From: Rhynchonema sp. JSB1_4
Lineage: Eukaryota; Nematoda; Chromadorea; Monhysterida; Xyalidae
Length of the DNA: 64,000 bases
Reading direction: 5' to 3'
Assembly: GCA_030248065.1 (NCBI GenBank)
Contig: JASAMV010001944.1
Span: forward strand, 62,001-126,000
The position numbers and the translations under genes are program-made. The notes beneath the pieces are model-generated. The model worked only from the letters and a program-made list of their open reading frames with translations. It was not told the DNA's origin and ran no database searches. Positions 1-12,199 of the stretch are shown in pieces (positions within the stretch are counted from its first letter, which is position 1; every line of letters begins with the position of its first letter).

Positions 1-746
1 CCATTTTCGAACTTTGACTGGCCATATCGCTGCAGTGCTTGCACTTGCACCTGCGGGGCTGATGTTTCACATTTGTTTGTAAGTAGGGCAAAGGTTTATG
101 GGGACAAAAGGAAAGGCCGATGGCCAATGTGTAATGACATCTTTAGGAGTAAGAGCTGAAGATCAGCTCACAGTCAGAGGTGTATCACAGCGAGCAGTGT
201 GGTTCCTGGTCCAGCCCAGCTGGCGGATTATGTGATCCCCTTGAGATTTTCGGTGGGATCAGAACACTAGGTGGTCCAAGCAGCTTTTGTGGAAACAATT
301 TTTATTTACATTGTACAAAATCACTATTGCAAAAAAAAAATTTGGAATTGGAATTCACCATCTGGTCAATCGAATGCAAGTCTGTGCGGCGATGAAAAAG
401 CTGAACGTGCATTTAGTACCGGAGGTTCGCTTGATAATGCAGAACGAATATCAACCTCAACCACAAGGCAGGTGGTTCAAATTCAAACTAACCAAATGAG
501 CTGCCCGCGCTCCGAATAGAGAGAGGATAACCAAATGGTTCTTGTGCGTTGTGTCATCAGCGTGGTACATGGTCATGTGGTTTCTGTAGATCTGTGCAAT
601 AATAGAGTGCATATCTTTTGTTGTTCAACCGATTGGTTTGATGCGATGCGTGATCCATTTTTTCTCGTGCCAATTCAAAGACGGTCCGGTACATTTTTTT
701 GCATTTTTGTCTACCATTTAGTCCACAATGTCGATCGATTTTTAGG
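1..746. other. No gene recognised
   Basis: I see no splice-consistent coding exon or family match here. The only marked feature is one copy of the 10-mer TGATGTTTCA at 60-69, which recurs through the window. The short open frames on the plus strand have no recognisable domain and are best treated as chance. Confidence 0.5.
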
Positions 747-750
747 TTAA

Positions 751-1827
751 AGTGAGTCTACAATTGATCGTTGACCGCGTTTGTTTGCAGTCATTTTTTC
801 AGAAAATGAAGACCAGGTATCAGAAACCCAGATTTAGGAAATAGATTTTCAAGTCGTTGCTTTGTGATGTTTCACGGAGCCCACACATTTTTACAGGAGG
901 AGAAAAAATGAAAAAAGTTTGAGGCAGGCCTGTGCGAAACACAAGGTACTCCAATAGAAGATATTTTCAGCGTTTTATACTCAGACGTTTTTCTGTTAAA
1001 CGAGATATAAAGCATTGTGCGAAACGCCATGTGTGATAAATAATAAACGAAACACTCCAAAAATCAAGCCTTTTTAAAGCACCCTTTTACTCTAGCATAA
1101 TTTTAAGCATCTGTGGTGAATGAAATAAGTTGTCAATTACAAATAAAAATCGCCTAATTGTCTAGTATTCAGGATGTGCTTTTCGTTTTTCAAAACCCTA
1201 CACAGCTCACACAATGTTTACCACAACATGCGCTGCCGCAAGGCAGCCGTTGTCACTGCGCACAGCACACACACACAACACAACACACAGCCGGCCGGGG
1301 ATAGACGTTTCAGCTTTGTGTGTGTGCGCTGTGGTAATGGCTGCCTTGCGCATGTTGTGGTAAACATTTGTGAGCTGTGTTGGGTTTTGAAAAACGAAAA
1401 GCACATCCTAAATACTAGATAATTAGACGATTTTTATTTCTAATTGACAACTTATTTCATTCACAACAGAAGCTTAAAATTATGCCAGAGTAAAAGGGTG
1501 CTTTAAAAATTATTTATTTTTTGGAGTGTTTCTTTTATTATTTATAAAACATGGCGTTTCTCACAATGCTTTATATCTGTTTAACAGAAAAACGTCTGAG
1601 TATAAAACGCGAAATATCTTCTATTGGATTATCTTGTGTTTCGCTCAGGCCTGCCTCAAACTTTTTTCATTTTTTCCCCTCCTGTAAAAATGTGTGGGCT
1701 CCGTGAAACATCACAAAGCAACGACTTGAAAATCTATTTCCTAAATCTGGGTTTCTGATACCTAGTCTTCATTTTCTGAAAAAATGACTGCAAACAAACG
1801 CGGTCAACGATCAATTGTAGAGTCACT
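751..1827. mobile_element. Palindromic DNA transposon (MITE) with TTAA flanks
   Basis: The two halves are inverted copies of each other over about 530 bp per arm, meeting near 1290. The arms begin AGTGAGTCTACAATTGATC at 751 and end with its near-exact complement at 1827. TTAA stands directly outside both ends (747-750 and 1828-1831). A TTAA target duplication is the mark of piggyBac-type, and also Kolobok-type, transposons, so this is probably a nonautonomous member of one of those groups. No transposase is visible. The apparent short proteins inside are translations of the palindrome, including a CA-rich centre at about 1260-1290. The arms differ at scattered bases, so the element is not brand new. 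Confidence 0.85.
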
Positions 1828-1831
1828 TTAA

Positions 1832-4502
1832 ATCAATCAATCCCGCGCTTTTGACTTTGGATTTGCGAATAGGACTGGTCGTTAGCTGGCATGAGAAGCG
1901 GTTTGGTACCTAACTTACACGACGATCAGCGCACTCAAGTAGTCGCAAAGCAGGCCATCCGCTCATAAACCTATGATTTAATCAAGTACACCACCAGCAT
2001 CCTACAGCAAGGGAGCATGTGCGTTTTCTCCTTCTAGTGCTCAATCCTACGACAACTACCGAGACCAACTGCTTCTCAAATCAGACTGGGGTGTGTGGCG
2101 CACATCCGTTGCCCACCAACTGTGCACTGCATGCGGCCGGCGGCATGTCCGCTTGTCAATTTCCAATCTTACAGCTTTTATGACTTGTTGAGCTTTCCAC
2201 AGAGTCTTATGCTCGACACCTATAACCGCCCGTCCCGCTGCGAAAGTAGCCAACGCTCGAGGCTATTTAACGCTCGAAAAATGTACATTTCGCCAAGCAC
2301 TCGCACCACAGCAGCGGAAGGAATGGCAACTAAAACGGATAGGATGTGCAAAAATGCTAGCCCTGTGTGGGTATACCCATGTATGCATCTGTTGCGTATT
2401 AGGTGCCTACATAAGAGGTATTAGATTGACACGGAAAGTGCAGAACTGGTTGCAGCGCACGTGCTTGCTGCCCACCTACATTTTGCTGTGATTTGGCTAC
2501 AGCTCACAGCCCATCGGCAGTGCCAGCATGCGTGAGACAAATTATACCACGATCACTCACGTACATATAAGATGAACGCACTTCGGCTTATGAACCGTTC
2601 TTGCGCTTTTTTATTCATAAGATCGCCAGCATAAATCTTGCACGGGTCGTAGATAATAGCACTAGATTGTTTGGCTTTTGTTGGCCAAGCGTGGCTGGCT
2701 AGCATTGGGATGGTATCTGGCGTTATTAATGCGCAACTCGTGTTCTGCTCTGGCACGCAGTGATCGCCTTTATGTTAGACGGATAACATGTATATTAACT
2801 GCAGCAATTGGTACCAACTGCGCTCAGTCAGTCTATTTAAAGTATTTTTGTTCAGTTGCCGCTTTGTCCAGCTTGCGTCGTAAATAACATGTCAGTTCAG
2901 TTTGCTACAAACAAGAAGTAAACCCTAAATCCTGCCTGGCTGGCAGACAGGGGCCGACACACGCGTATGACTATTTCTCAAGATACCAGCTGCAGCAGCC
3001 GTACACTAGGCGCAACAAGTGTTCATTTTCATGCTACAGTAGACCAGCGGCGCTCACATAACAATAAGCCCTAATTTGGAGGCTAGTAACACGTTTCTGA
3101 AGCACTTCTTACTTGCAAATCCCTCCCACCCCCCAAAGGATGACACCAGATACATGAAGCGGCACATTCTTGAACCGAACTAGAATGGAAGTTTCGAGAT
3201 TCATACAAGTTCTGCGACTGGCTCGCGTAATGTGAATTGTGACAACAAAACAGTAATGATGCAAAACATTGCGACATTCATCAATGTTTGGACCAATTGC
3301 CGTCAATGAGCATGATCGCTAATTATATCCTGTCATGCACGAATGGTGATTCCGCATTCAAGACGTAAGTGTTGCGTATGCATGCCTATGTGTACCTCAG
3401 CAAATGTGTTTGTTTGTTGTTGAAGCTAAATTGTACGCGTTATATCTTGGTTTTAAGACAAAACATAGGGTTTGTTGCCACACGGCATGTGCGCATCGGA
3501 CCAGTTTTTGCATGCATTCGGCCTTCTCCCAAGCACAAGACAGAGCGGATGGGTGCTATTAATTTCACCAAAGTTGTGATTAGATCGCGGTGCTTTTTTG
3601 TTTGATACGACCCATGGGAGCAAATCTATCGTCCGTCTGCGTCCATTGGTCTTGGACGAAAAAAAGTACTGATGCCCTCTTTGTGCCCGATTGATACATG
3701 CGGGAGGTCCCACTTAAGATAAAGGCGCTTCGCAGTCGTTCTCTATTTTCAATATGTGCCCGGACACCCAAATGAGTGTCGATAGAATTTGCGCCCGATG
3801 TGTTGGCCATAGTGCCGAACCATGCATATTTAGTGACAGTGCACTTCTGCTGTACACACGCACTGCATGTCGCGTCATGAGACCAGCATCATTGGCTAGG
3901 TGGGTTTTGGAATGTGGCATTTGGGAGCTCATAAATTTTAATGAACCGTTTTTAGCTAAGTACCTTTTCTGTATCGTGTTGGCGCTTTTTCATTTGCGCC
4001 GTCCGGTTTTTAGTGCCAAACAGTACCATTTACGAATTGTCTAGGTCTGACAGCGAGGAGACCCTCAGCAGCTTTCCATTGGTTGCATAAATTCAGGTTG
4101 AGACCGGAAGTCACAATCGACTCTGTGCTTGCAAGTGGTGTTTTGCTAGCTCGGACAGGGATGCAAATTTCTGATTGTTTTCAAGTTTGAACGAAGACAC
4201 TTTCTATCGAAGTACTGTATGTATTTATTAGACAATTTCCAATGAATCAGACTTCTAAACCAGGCACACCCAGATTCCTTTCGATGTGATGGTGCAATAG
4301 TAGCATCACGCATGAATCTGTATTTGGAGGAATATCAGCCAGTCAAGTCAAGCGCATTATAAGTACTTGGCTTGACATGACTGACAGACACCGGTAGACT
4401 TTAACGTGATGTTTCAATAGCTGTGACTGAAAATTTTTAAATAAAACACCAGTTTGAAATTTAAGAACTCTTTGAAAACATAAATAAATCATTGTGCTGC
4501 AG
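1832..4502. other. Upstream region of the PDXDC1-like gene; no exon recognised
   Basis: About 2.7 kb without a convincing coding exon. The first PDXDC1 exon I can identify starts behind a splice acceptor at 4501-4502, so the initiator exon and promoter probably lie in this stretch, but I could not pick them out. One copy of TGATGTTTCA lies at 4408-4417. Confidence 0.4.
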
Positions 4503-7500
4503 CAAAATCGCGTCGCGCGATCGCACCGAGAGCACAACGTCGAGTGGTCAAGGCAGCCAACGAGGGTCGAGCGGTCAGAAGTCGCCCACGTTGAGTCAAG
4601 TGATCACCAACGGACAAGCGACTACCGACGATCTGGCTAGTGTGCCCGAGGAACCATCGCCGTCACCCATCAGTAGAAAGTCGGTGGTTTGAATTTATCT
4701 ATTTTTGTCATTTTTCGGTTTTGGAATTGGAGTAACAACGAAATTATCTTAGCGTGAATTACTCCTGAACTCCTGCCATATGTTCACCGTTACCGGGGTG
4801 GTGTTTTGTGTAACACTGCACATTTCTGTTGACGTTCAGTTGTCTCAACGTGAACACCTTAGAGCCGAATGAAGCGATGTTGGTAGCTTAGCTGTTCGAC
4901 CAAATAGATGGGGTAAACCGCCAGTACTGACATTGATATATTACACGAACCTAGCTTTCTGAAGTTGTGGTTGACCTGCTGCTGCTATGTGACCAAATGA
5001 ACAAAAAGTGCTGAGAGTGTGATGCATAGATGTTTTTTTGTGTCTGTTTGACTTGTGACGTTGTGGACTCTGGAGAATTCTTTTTTGTGAAAGAGGTCTT
5101 ATTTTTGTTTTATTGACCTTGTTACAAGTACGTGAATGGTCTTGGTAAACTCTTATTCACAAGATAATGAAGAGATTCTCTCGCCATTTCAGACCCGAAG
5201 TAAGTGACGTACTGAAGCGTTTGGAGCAGTTGATTGTCACGGACGATTGGACACGACGCGGATCGGAGCACGCACATCACAGAAGGCAGGAGAATTGTCT
5301 TTTGGTGTAGTTTAAAAGACTTTCGCAATATTTTTTCTTAATTCACAGACGTTCAATGGAGCCGCCGAAATTGAATGACGTGACGCGCAACGTGGTCACA
5401 TCGTACAGTCTGAAAGCGTACGTCGAGCTGCTGTCACATCAACACAAACAAGACGTGGCGCAGTGGTTGCATGAGAACACCAGCCAGTTGCTGGCAAAGT
5501 TGTTTCAGTGGGTTTCGGCTTGTGGCTGCTTATTTTTATCATGGGTTTAAAACTGGATGATCAAAAGATTTGAACTGCTGTGCACTGGTTTGAAATCTCT
5601 GAAGTTTTTTTTTGCTGTGAAATTCAGTGATGTTTTATATTTTAATTACTAACGTTCGGTGAAGTGGCATAACGTTCCATGCATTGCGTCAAAAATAATT
5701 GGAAATAGTAAGAGAACACCAGTATTTGAATTGAAGTAAGCGCAGTGTACCCTATTTCTTGTAACGCTCCCTCCTTCCATATGAGGCAACATTCCGCACA
5801 ATGACCTACAGTTTGGTCACACGCGACCTCTTACTTTGCCGAGTGCATGTTGTTTGTACTGACCGAAAATACCGATCATCATGTCAATGAAGCAGCAGAC
5901 ATGCACCACAACTGCAGTGCTCTGCAGCGGTTTGCCTTTTCTGAAGCTCATTGATGCTCTACGTTTTGACAACTACTAATCAGTGGAGTGACTGAACCGT
6001 TGAGTGCATGGAATCTACGGCATAAAAATAAAAATGCTTCTATCACTAATTTACGTGCATGGTTTTATGCGTCACTGAGAGCAATAAACCAACCAACATA
6101 AAAATAGCAGTAACATGCAATAATTCGATTTTAATTTGTCAGTTTCGACCAAGCCCGAGTGCACGTCGACGAGGACGCCTACCGCGGTGGTGTGTCATTC
6201 GCGTTGCGTCTAGCCCTGCGACAACACTACCCACAGATGCGTGAACAGGGATACACTGCGTTCAGTGAACAGGAACCGATCGTCTACGTCAGTCCGGCGT
6301 TCAGATGTCCCGATATTGGCGAACATATTGCATCTGAGGTTTGGCGAGAATTTGTTTGTTTATTGGCTCGTTTAGTTGTAAATTTGTGTTGAGTGTCAGT
6401 CACCAACATTGATAGGAAACAACGTGAATTGCTTATATTTGTGGTTCGACACGTTTCCTTTGATTGCGGAAAGTCTTTATTGGAGATTCTACCACAACTG
6501 AGTATCAAAATCAGATTAACGGCTCGAATTGCTAAATTATCATGACTCAACCTTCTGCATCATAAACTGGTTATTCATTGCGCTCATTTCATTCCAGTTC
6601 GGCATTTCCAATGTCGTGGTCGCGTCGCGTTTCAGTGGCGCGTTGTCGGACGTCGAAGGCCGCTTGGTGAGCACGATTTTCTGTCAGTTTACTCTTTTTC
6701 TCTTTCATTGCATTAGTCCCCCTGATCTTGCAGGACCATCTGGCGCTGGCCAACCACATGTCGGAGCATCAGGCTGGCGGCAAGAAACCATTGTTGGTTG
6801 TGGCCGTTGTCGGGTCGAGTGTGTTCGGCCAGAATGATTTGGTGTCGAAATTGCTGGAATTGAGGGAACAGTATGGATTCTGGCTGCACGTCGTCGGACT
6901 GGGACTGGCCGCACTCGCGTTGCAGACACCCGGCGAACAGTTGTTGGTCGGTTTAGAGTATAGTTGATAACCCTATCTTTTGTGAACGTTGTGGTCTGAA
7001 GGACAGTTTGGTTCACAATCCACTGCTAAGCTTCTGATCACTGCTAGGTGTGCTGAATATTAACAAATGCGGGTCCTGATTGATTCACTGTGCATATAGG
7101 CTGCAAGGTCGATTCAAAGCAACATCAGTTGCCGGCTTTATGGAAAGACCAAAAGCATGTTTTTGCAGAAAATCCTATCGCAAGTTGACAGCATGTCGAT
7201 ATCGCTCGGTCAGTGGATTGGCGTAACGCCGTTGTCGACAGTGGTGAGTGACGTTTTTGTTTGCATCATTGCTGTCTTGTTGTTGTGCAGAGTGGTCGTG
7301 AGTGGCAGGATTTGTGCGTGTTGTGCGAATTATTTCCAATGTTCAGTTTCAGTTCTCTTTCCAAGAATCTAATATCCATACCACAACTTATCTCCATCTA
7401 CCCAGACCCTTCATCGTAACATTGACGGCCATCGCACGACCAACAAGGACAAACTCGAATCCCTGCCGTTGTGGGTGGCTGTGAACTGTATGACACCGAA

Positions 7501-10371
7501 ACGAATCACGGACACGGTCGAGATGGCTTATCATTTGGTAAGATTTGACTCTATTTGTGTTCCACTACGATATGGAAACAATTTGTTTTTGTTCAGTCGA
7601 AAGCGATGGTGCAAGAAGTGGCACGTTTTAACACACTGGATGTGCTTGGCGTCGGTGACCTGGCGGAATATGCGAACAAAGTTGCGGTGAGTGAAGTTTT
7701 GTTTTGTGTCGGTGTCACCGTCGTGCTCCGCCGCCCGCCTCTGCAAACACGACGAGATGGACAAAACTTACCGCTGCTGTGTTGTGTGATTGACTGGTCA
7801 CAATATTCTGATCAGTGAAGAGTGAAAGCATAAAACAGCAAGAAGAGAAGAGATAAATTAAGCAAGTTTTTCTTAACCCGTTTTGCAATGCATGCATAAC
7901 ATTGAGGTACGGTGGTCTATTCTCCTCACTGCAAAAATGCAAACCTGTTCTGTTGCGTTCATTTCACACGCGACACGTGCGTTAGAGCTTGTGTCCTGCA
8001 ACGGTTACCTTTGTCCATGCACACGTGCACTTAATTGGATGGCTGATGACTTGTGCTGTACAACACAAGAAAAATAGAGCACAGACTTTTGTGAAACCAA
8101 CATCTGTAAACGGAGTTACCCACCAGCGTTTACCCACTGAAGCAATTATAAATCGGTGTGTGCTGTGACTTGGCCTGGGCTCGTGTGTAACTTGTTTGCA
8201 GACGCATCTTTCCCGTAAACAGGGGTCATGCTATTGTGTATTATGGCAAAATTTGCTCTTCATCACAATTTGTACATTTCAGCGCGGCAGTGTGTACCCT
8301 CCGGTTGTGCTCGCGTTCAAATACGTGGGGAACAAGGAAACGGCACCGACCGTGCTGGCTGATCACGAGTATTTGGATTGTCTCAATTCATGGGTATGTT
8401 TGTTTTATTTGGCATTCGTTGTGTTTTGATTTTAATTTTTACACTCTATTCAGATCGGTCAAGGCATCATCGTTGAGTGTCCTCAAGTCGGACTGCATTT
8501 CATCGAATTAGGTGGCGAATTTGGCACTGCGTTCCGATTCTGTCCGCTCGAAACTGCCGCTTGTGCGTTTTCTCTTGTGTTTGATTGGCGTTCTTGTGAC
8601 TCATGAATCATAATTTCTGTTCCGTTTTAGATTTGACCACAACTGGCGAGCACGTGAAACGATTCGCGAAACAACTGGAGGATGTTTTGGTCGGACATAG
8701 TATTTTAAATAAGAAATAGGGATCAAAGAAATTTGTCAACCTTGTAACTGGAATTGCAGGCCATTGTCGAAGCCACAGTGCGTGCACGAGCGTCACTCGA
8801 CACGTTGGTGGCCGAATCGGGCAATTTACGTCGATTAACAGTGCGAAAATGGGCCGGCGCTGGTGCAGTATGGTTGGTGCTCAAGACGGGTTGTAGTTTG
8901 TGTGTCAATGATTGAACCTGTACAGCAACATTGCGCCAACACGAGCCCAATTTCGGAAGTGGCAGATTAGTGAAACATTTAGACGGGGCTGCTGATATGG
9001 GAATCGCAACGTGTTTTAGAATACAACGTGGTGCATGAGAATTTTCTCTTTCTTGTCGTTTTTAACACACAGCACCTTCGAAATCGGGCTGGTGTTAGCG
9101 TAGGTTTCCGGTAACTTGTAGAAGAAGGCAATCATTTGTTCTAAAACAAGGCGTGTGCTACATAAACAATTACAGCTATGTCGTCGTGGTACTTCAAATA
9201 TATTTTAATATATCAAAATCAACCCCCACCGTTCTTTGCAGTTACGTGCCAGCGATCGTGGGTGAAACATCAGTGCACGACTGGAACGACCAGCAACGTC
9301 AACAGGTGTCACATGTCAATATTGAGCTGGTCAGACAACTGCGAGAGGCCGACACGGCGTTCTCGACTGGTTGGCTAACTTTGCACAGTTTTTTTATGAT
9401 TTACCATAACAGCTTACAGGTCCAAAGGGTGGCTGTAATCAGATTTCGGGCTAAATACTTCAGAAATCTCCAATAGACGGACGTAATTTAGGAACATTCA
9501 TATAACTGTCTGATACCGCGTTTGTTCATTCAGGTGAAAGTACGGACGGCGTTGCATGTGTGAAATTCGGTATGTTAGCCGACGAGGCAGATCTGACTGA
9601 TTTAGTTCGATTGGTGGCCGCCAAGGGAAAGGAGCTCGAAGAATCATCAAAGGTGAATTTTACGCTATCCTACTGTACTTGTTGAACGTTTTTAGTCTCA
9701 TGATGGACCGTGAGCAATCAATCGTCCATGTAAGATTGAACAATCACGTCATTGGACAAAGCATTTTCAAAGATTGGTGAACTTTGTAAGATATTGCTGA
9801 AATGACGTTCTAGCTTGAGCGAACATTGATAGTCACACGCATTTCAGTACATGGAAAGTCTGGCTGAACTGGTGCGCAGCGGTATCGAGGCAGCTAACGA
9901 TGACTTGAGGAAAGAAAACGAAGAAAAGTTGATGCAAGAGGTTGGCGGCAGTTCGGATCACAATGAGAGACAATGTTGCACGAATGCCCTTAGTCAATTG
10001 CTGGCAGCAGGCCGTTGTCCGGGAAACCTGCTCCGCAACCACGCCATAACGAATTATGCTATTGCTATTGCAGGGTGTGATGCGGCAGTTACCGATGGTC
10101 GGCTCATTGCTGAATTGGTGGTCGCCTTTGCCGAAAGAGAACATGAACTTGAAAGGTGGGAATGTTATCCAAAACGTGATTTTTATTTTTTGTCTATAAA
10201 ACCGTTTAATTTTATTCAGGCCGAAGTTTTGACTTGAAAACGGGCCGCATTCTGCAAACGGACACAATCTACAAACATCGAATCCAAGTTGCCATGGACG
10301 AACCGCCGACCACGCCAATCACCCCTGTTAGCACACCACAACAACCACACGGCACTGTTGAAAGCGGATGA
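4503..10371 (+). CDS. PDXDC1: PDXDC1-type pyridoxal-dependent decarboxylase-domain protein
   Basis: Exons read from splice sites and the human family pattern: 4503-~4687, 5193-5285 (would need a GC donor), 5349-5507, 6143-6338, 6598-6666, 6734-6946, 7169-7243, 7406-7537, 7597-7686, 8283-8393, 8454-8562, 8631-8689, 8760-8872, 9242-9369, 9534-9652, 9848-9940, 10074-10155, 10220-10371. Phases agree from 5349 to the stop. Matches to the family are clear: LELREQYGFWLHVVGL (PLP-fold core), ESLPLWVAVN, YMESLAELVRSGIEAAND near the end, and GVMRQLPMVGSLLNWW, the conserved segment before the tail. Human PDXDC1 has an acidic, disordered N-terminus; here that part is Ser/Gln-rich, and the first exons and start codon are uncertain. 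Where decarboxylases carry the PLP lysine, this protein has DSMSISLGQW with no lysine, so catalysis is doubtful. The cellular role of the family is poorly known. Exon 14 contains one TGATGTTTCA word. Confidence 0.9.
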
Positions 10372-11460
10372 AACATTGTTCCATTTCCTTTAATTTATAT
10401 TTATTGTAGTTTTCGTTGCGATTTCTCTCTGTCCTTCTGTTCATTTTTGCCTCGATTTTAGGATGTTTCGTGATCGAAAACGTTTTTCTGTGCGTGTATG
10501 TGCGGGCTGTTTATTTGACTATCTAGTTAATTGTACAATTTTGTGAGGGACAATGCTGGACCTGGACAATTTTATGTGGGGTGGTTCTGGGTTTTTATCT
10601 GTGGTTTCGTTGGTGTCTTTGGGACTGAAAAACCTGAACTATGGCTTTCATCACAAGATCATCCATTCATACAAGAAAATGTATTTCGTGGCCTATGTTA
10701 CTCTGATAATAATGAGTGTTGAAAACTCACCGAATAATTTCTACTGAGCATGGTATATTTTCATTGATTGGTTGTACTCAAGCAAGATAATAACCACTGA
10801 AATTTGTGTCTTATTTCGTCGGCTGTACGTGCCTTTTTCATATATGCTCCTCATGTTTATGTAATTTTGCTGAGAAATACTGTCTGTGCACCAAAAATCA
10901 AAGTGTCAAAAATGACGACTGAAATGCACGGGATGTTTTGCTGTTGTGTTCTAAGAATCCTTTGTAGCTTTAGTTGTTTTTTCCAACGAAGACCGAGAAA
11001 GAAGGCACGAAAACAAAGAAATAAGCAAGCGTAACTGTGATAACACTGACCTGTTCAATGCTTTTTTAAGCTTCGTGTGTAATTTATTCTGGATTGAAGT
11101 CCTTTCGTACTGTGTTTCGGCAAAAAAATGTTTAATTTATTCTGTTCTGCTAAATAATATGCTGCTAGTTGATTGGTTTGTAATCTCGCTGAGCATTCCA
11201 AATCCGAACTGTTTCGCTCTCAATATGCAGCGATTTTTGGACATGCTACCCTATTTAGTTCAATCTACTTTCCTTCGCAGTCATTTTCTATTAAAATTGT
11301 TTGCACGGGATGTTTTTGTTTGTCTCGGTATAAGAATTAAGCATCGGTGTAATTGTGTGCTTGTTTTGCGTTACTGTGCACCATCATCAGACACATTCCA
11401 TTTTTGCGCTGTCGTGTCGCAACATTTCTGGGTTATGATGAGTTAACTTACGATGAATAA
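10372..11460. other. 3' flank of PDXDC1-like gene
   Basis: AT-rich sequence after the stop, presumably 3' UTR and spacer. Open frames of 60-120 codons occur on the plus strand (for example near 11075-11446), but none continues into an exon or shows a domain. I found no clear AATAAA close to the stop. Confidence 0.4.
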
Positions 11461-11819
11461 GGGCGAATTTAGGTTGAACACGGAAACCGGAACACGGGAA
11501 TAATTTACATACAAACTAGTTTCGTGGATTTCCGTGCACGGAAATATTTCCTGTTTCCGTGATTTTTATTTTCACGGAACACGGATATATTTCCGTGTGA
11601 ATAGTTGTTGCTGTTTGCGTCAACACGCGGGCTTTTGACGTCAGCACGCTGGCTCTTGTCATCATCACTGCAAAAGCATCGTTTGCGTGCCTGAATCATT
11701 GCCGTGTTCCGTGGCACGGAAATATTTCCGTGGTCCGTGATTCTCCAAAACATTCACGGAACCCGGAAATATTTCCGTGTTCCAGTTTCCGTGTTCAACC
11801 TAAGTCCGCCCGTCCGCCC
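11461..11819. mobile_element. TAA-flanked MITE with repeated palindromic core
   Basis: The inverted ends share GGTTGAACACGGAAAC near both termini. The trinucleotide TAA stands directly outside at 11458-11460 and 11820-11822. A TWA (here TAA) three-base duplication is the signature of the PIF/Harbinger superfamily. The interior repeats the perfect palindrome CGGAAATATTTCCG and variants several times, in both orientations. The right end carries an extra CGTCCGCCC duplication. No transposase is present. It lies 380 bp beyond the end of the eL18 gene. Confidence 0.75.
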
Positions 11820-12032
11820 TAAGGCAACTCAGTAGTGCGCAACATTTTTGTGATTCCCCATTTTTTGCTGTTTTCACCAATTTCTTACCGCGTGGCTCGT
11901 TATTATATCTTCGTTCCATTCTTTTGTTGAATGAAATAAAAATTAAGAGAAAAATAAATGAGGTGTATGCAGAATGAAACTGCATTAATTTCAACAAACC
12001 GACATAAAATCAATTAAAATTTAGGTAACGAC

Positions 12033-12038
12033 TTTTAT
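12033..12038 (-). terminator. Likely polyadenylation signal of eL18
   Basis: AATAAA on the minus strand, 162 bp beyond the eL18 stop codon and the first such hexamer I see there. The cleavage site itself cannot be read from the sequence. Confidence 0.45.
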
Positions 12039-12199
12039 TCCGAACTGGATAACAGCAACATCAATACAAGATTATTCTGTTTCCGTCAGATTACTAACAA
12101 AAATCTGCATTCACGTTTGTGTGCGCAACAAGAAACAACCTAAGCACGCGCAAATAACAAGAACGAATTTTCTCTTGTTTTCCATTTCGTCGTTTTCTC

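Noticed and set aside
1174..1422. Mirror-image open frames on both strands encoding almost the same peptide
   Set aside because: They arise from the two arms of the palindromic element at 751-1827, with no start context or splicing.
11075..11446. 123-codon open frame after the PDXDC1-like gene
   Set aside because: Hydrophobic and AT-rich, with no domain, no splicing partner and a position in the presumed 3' flank.
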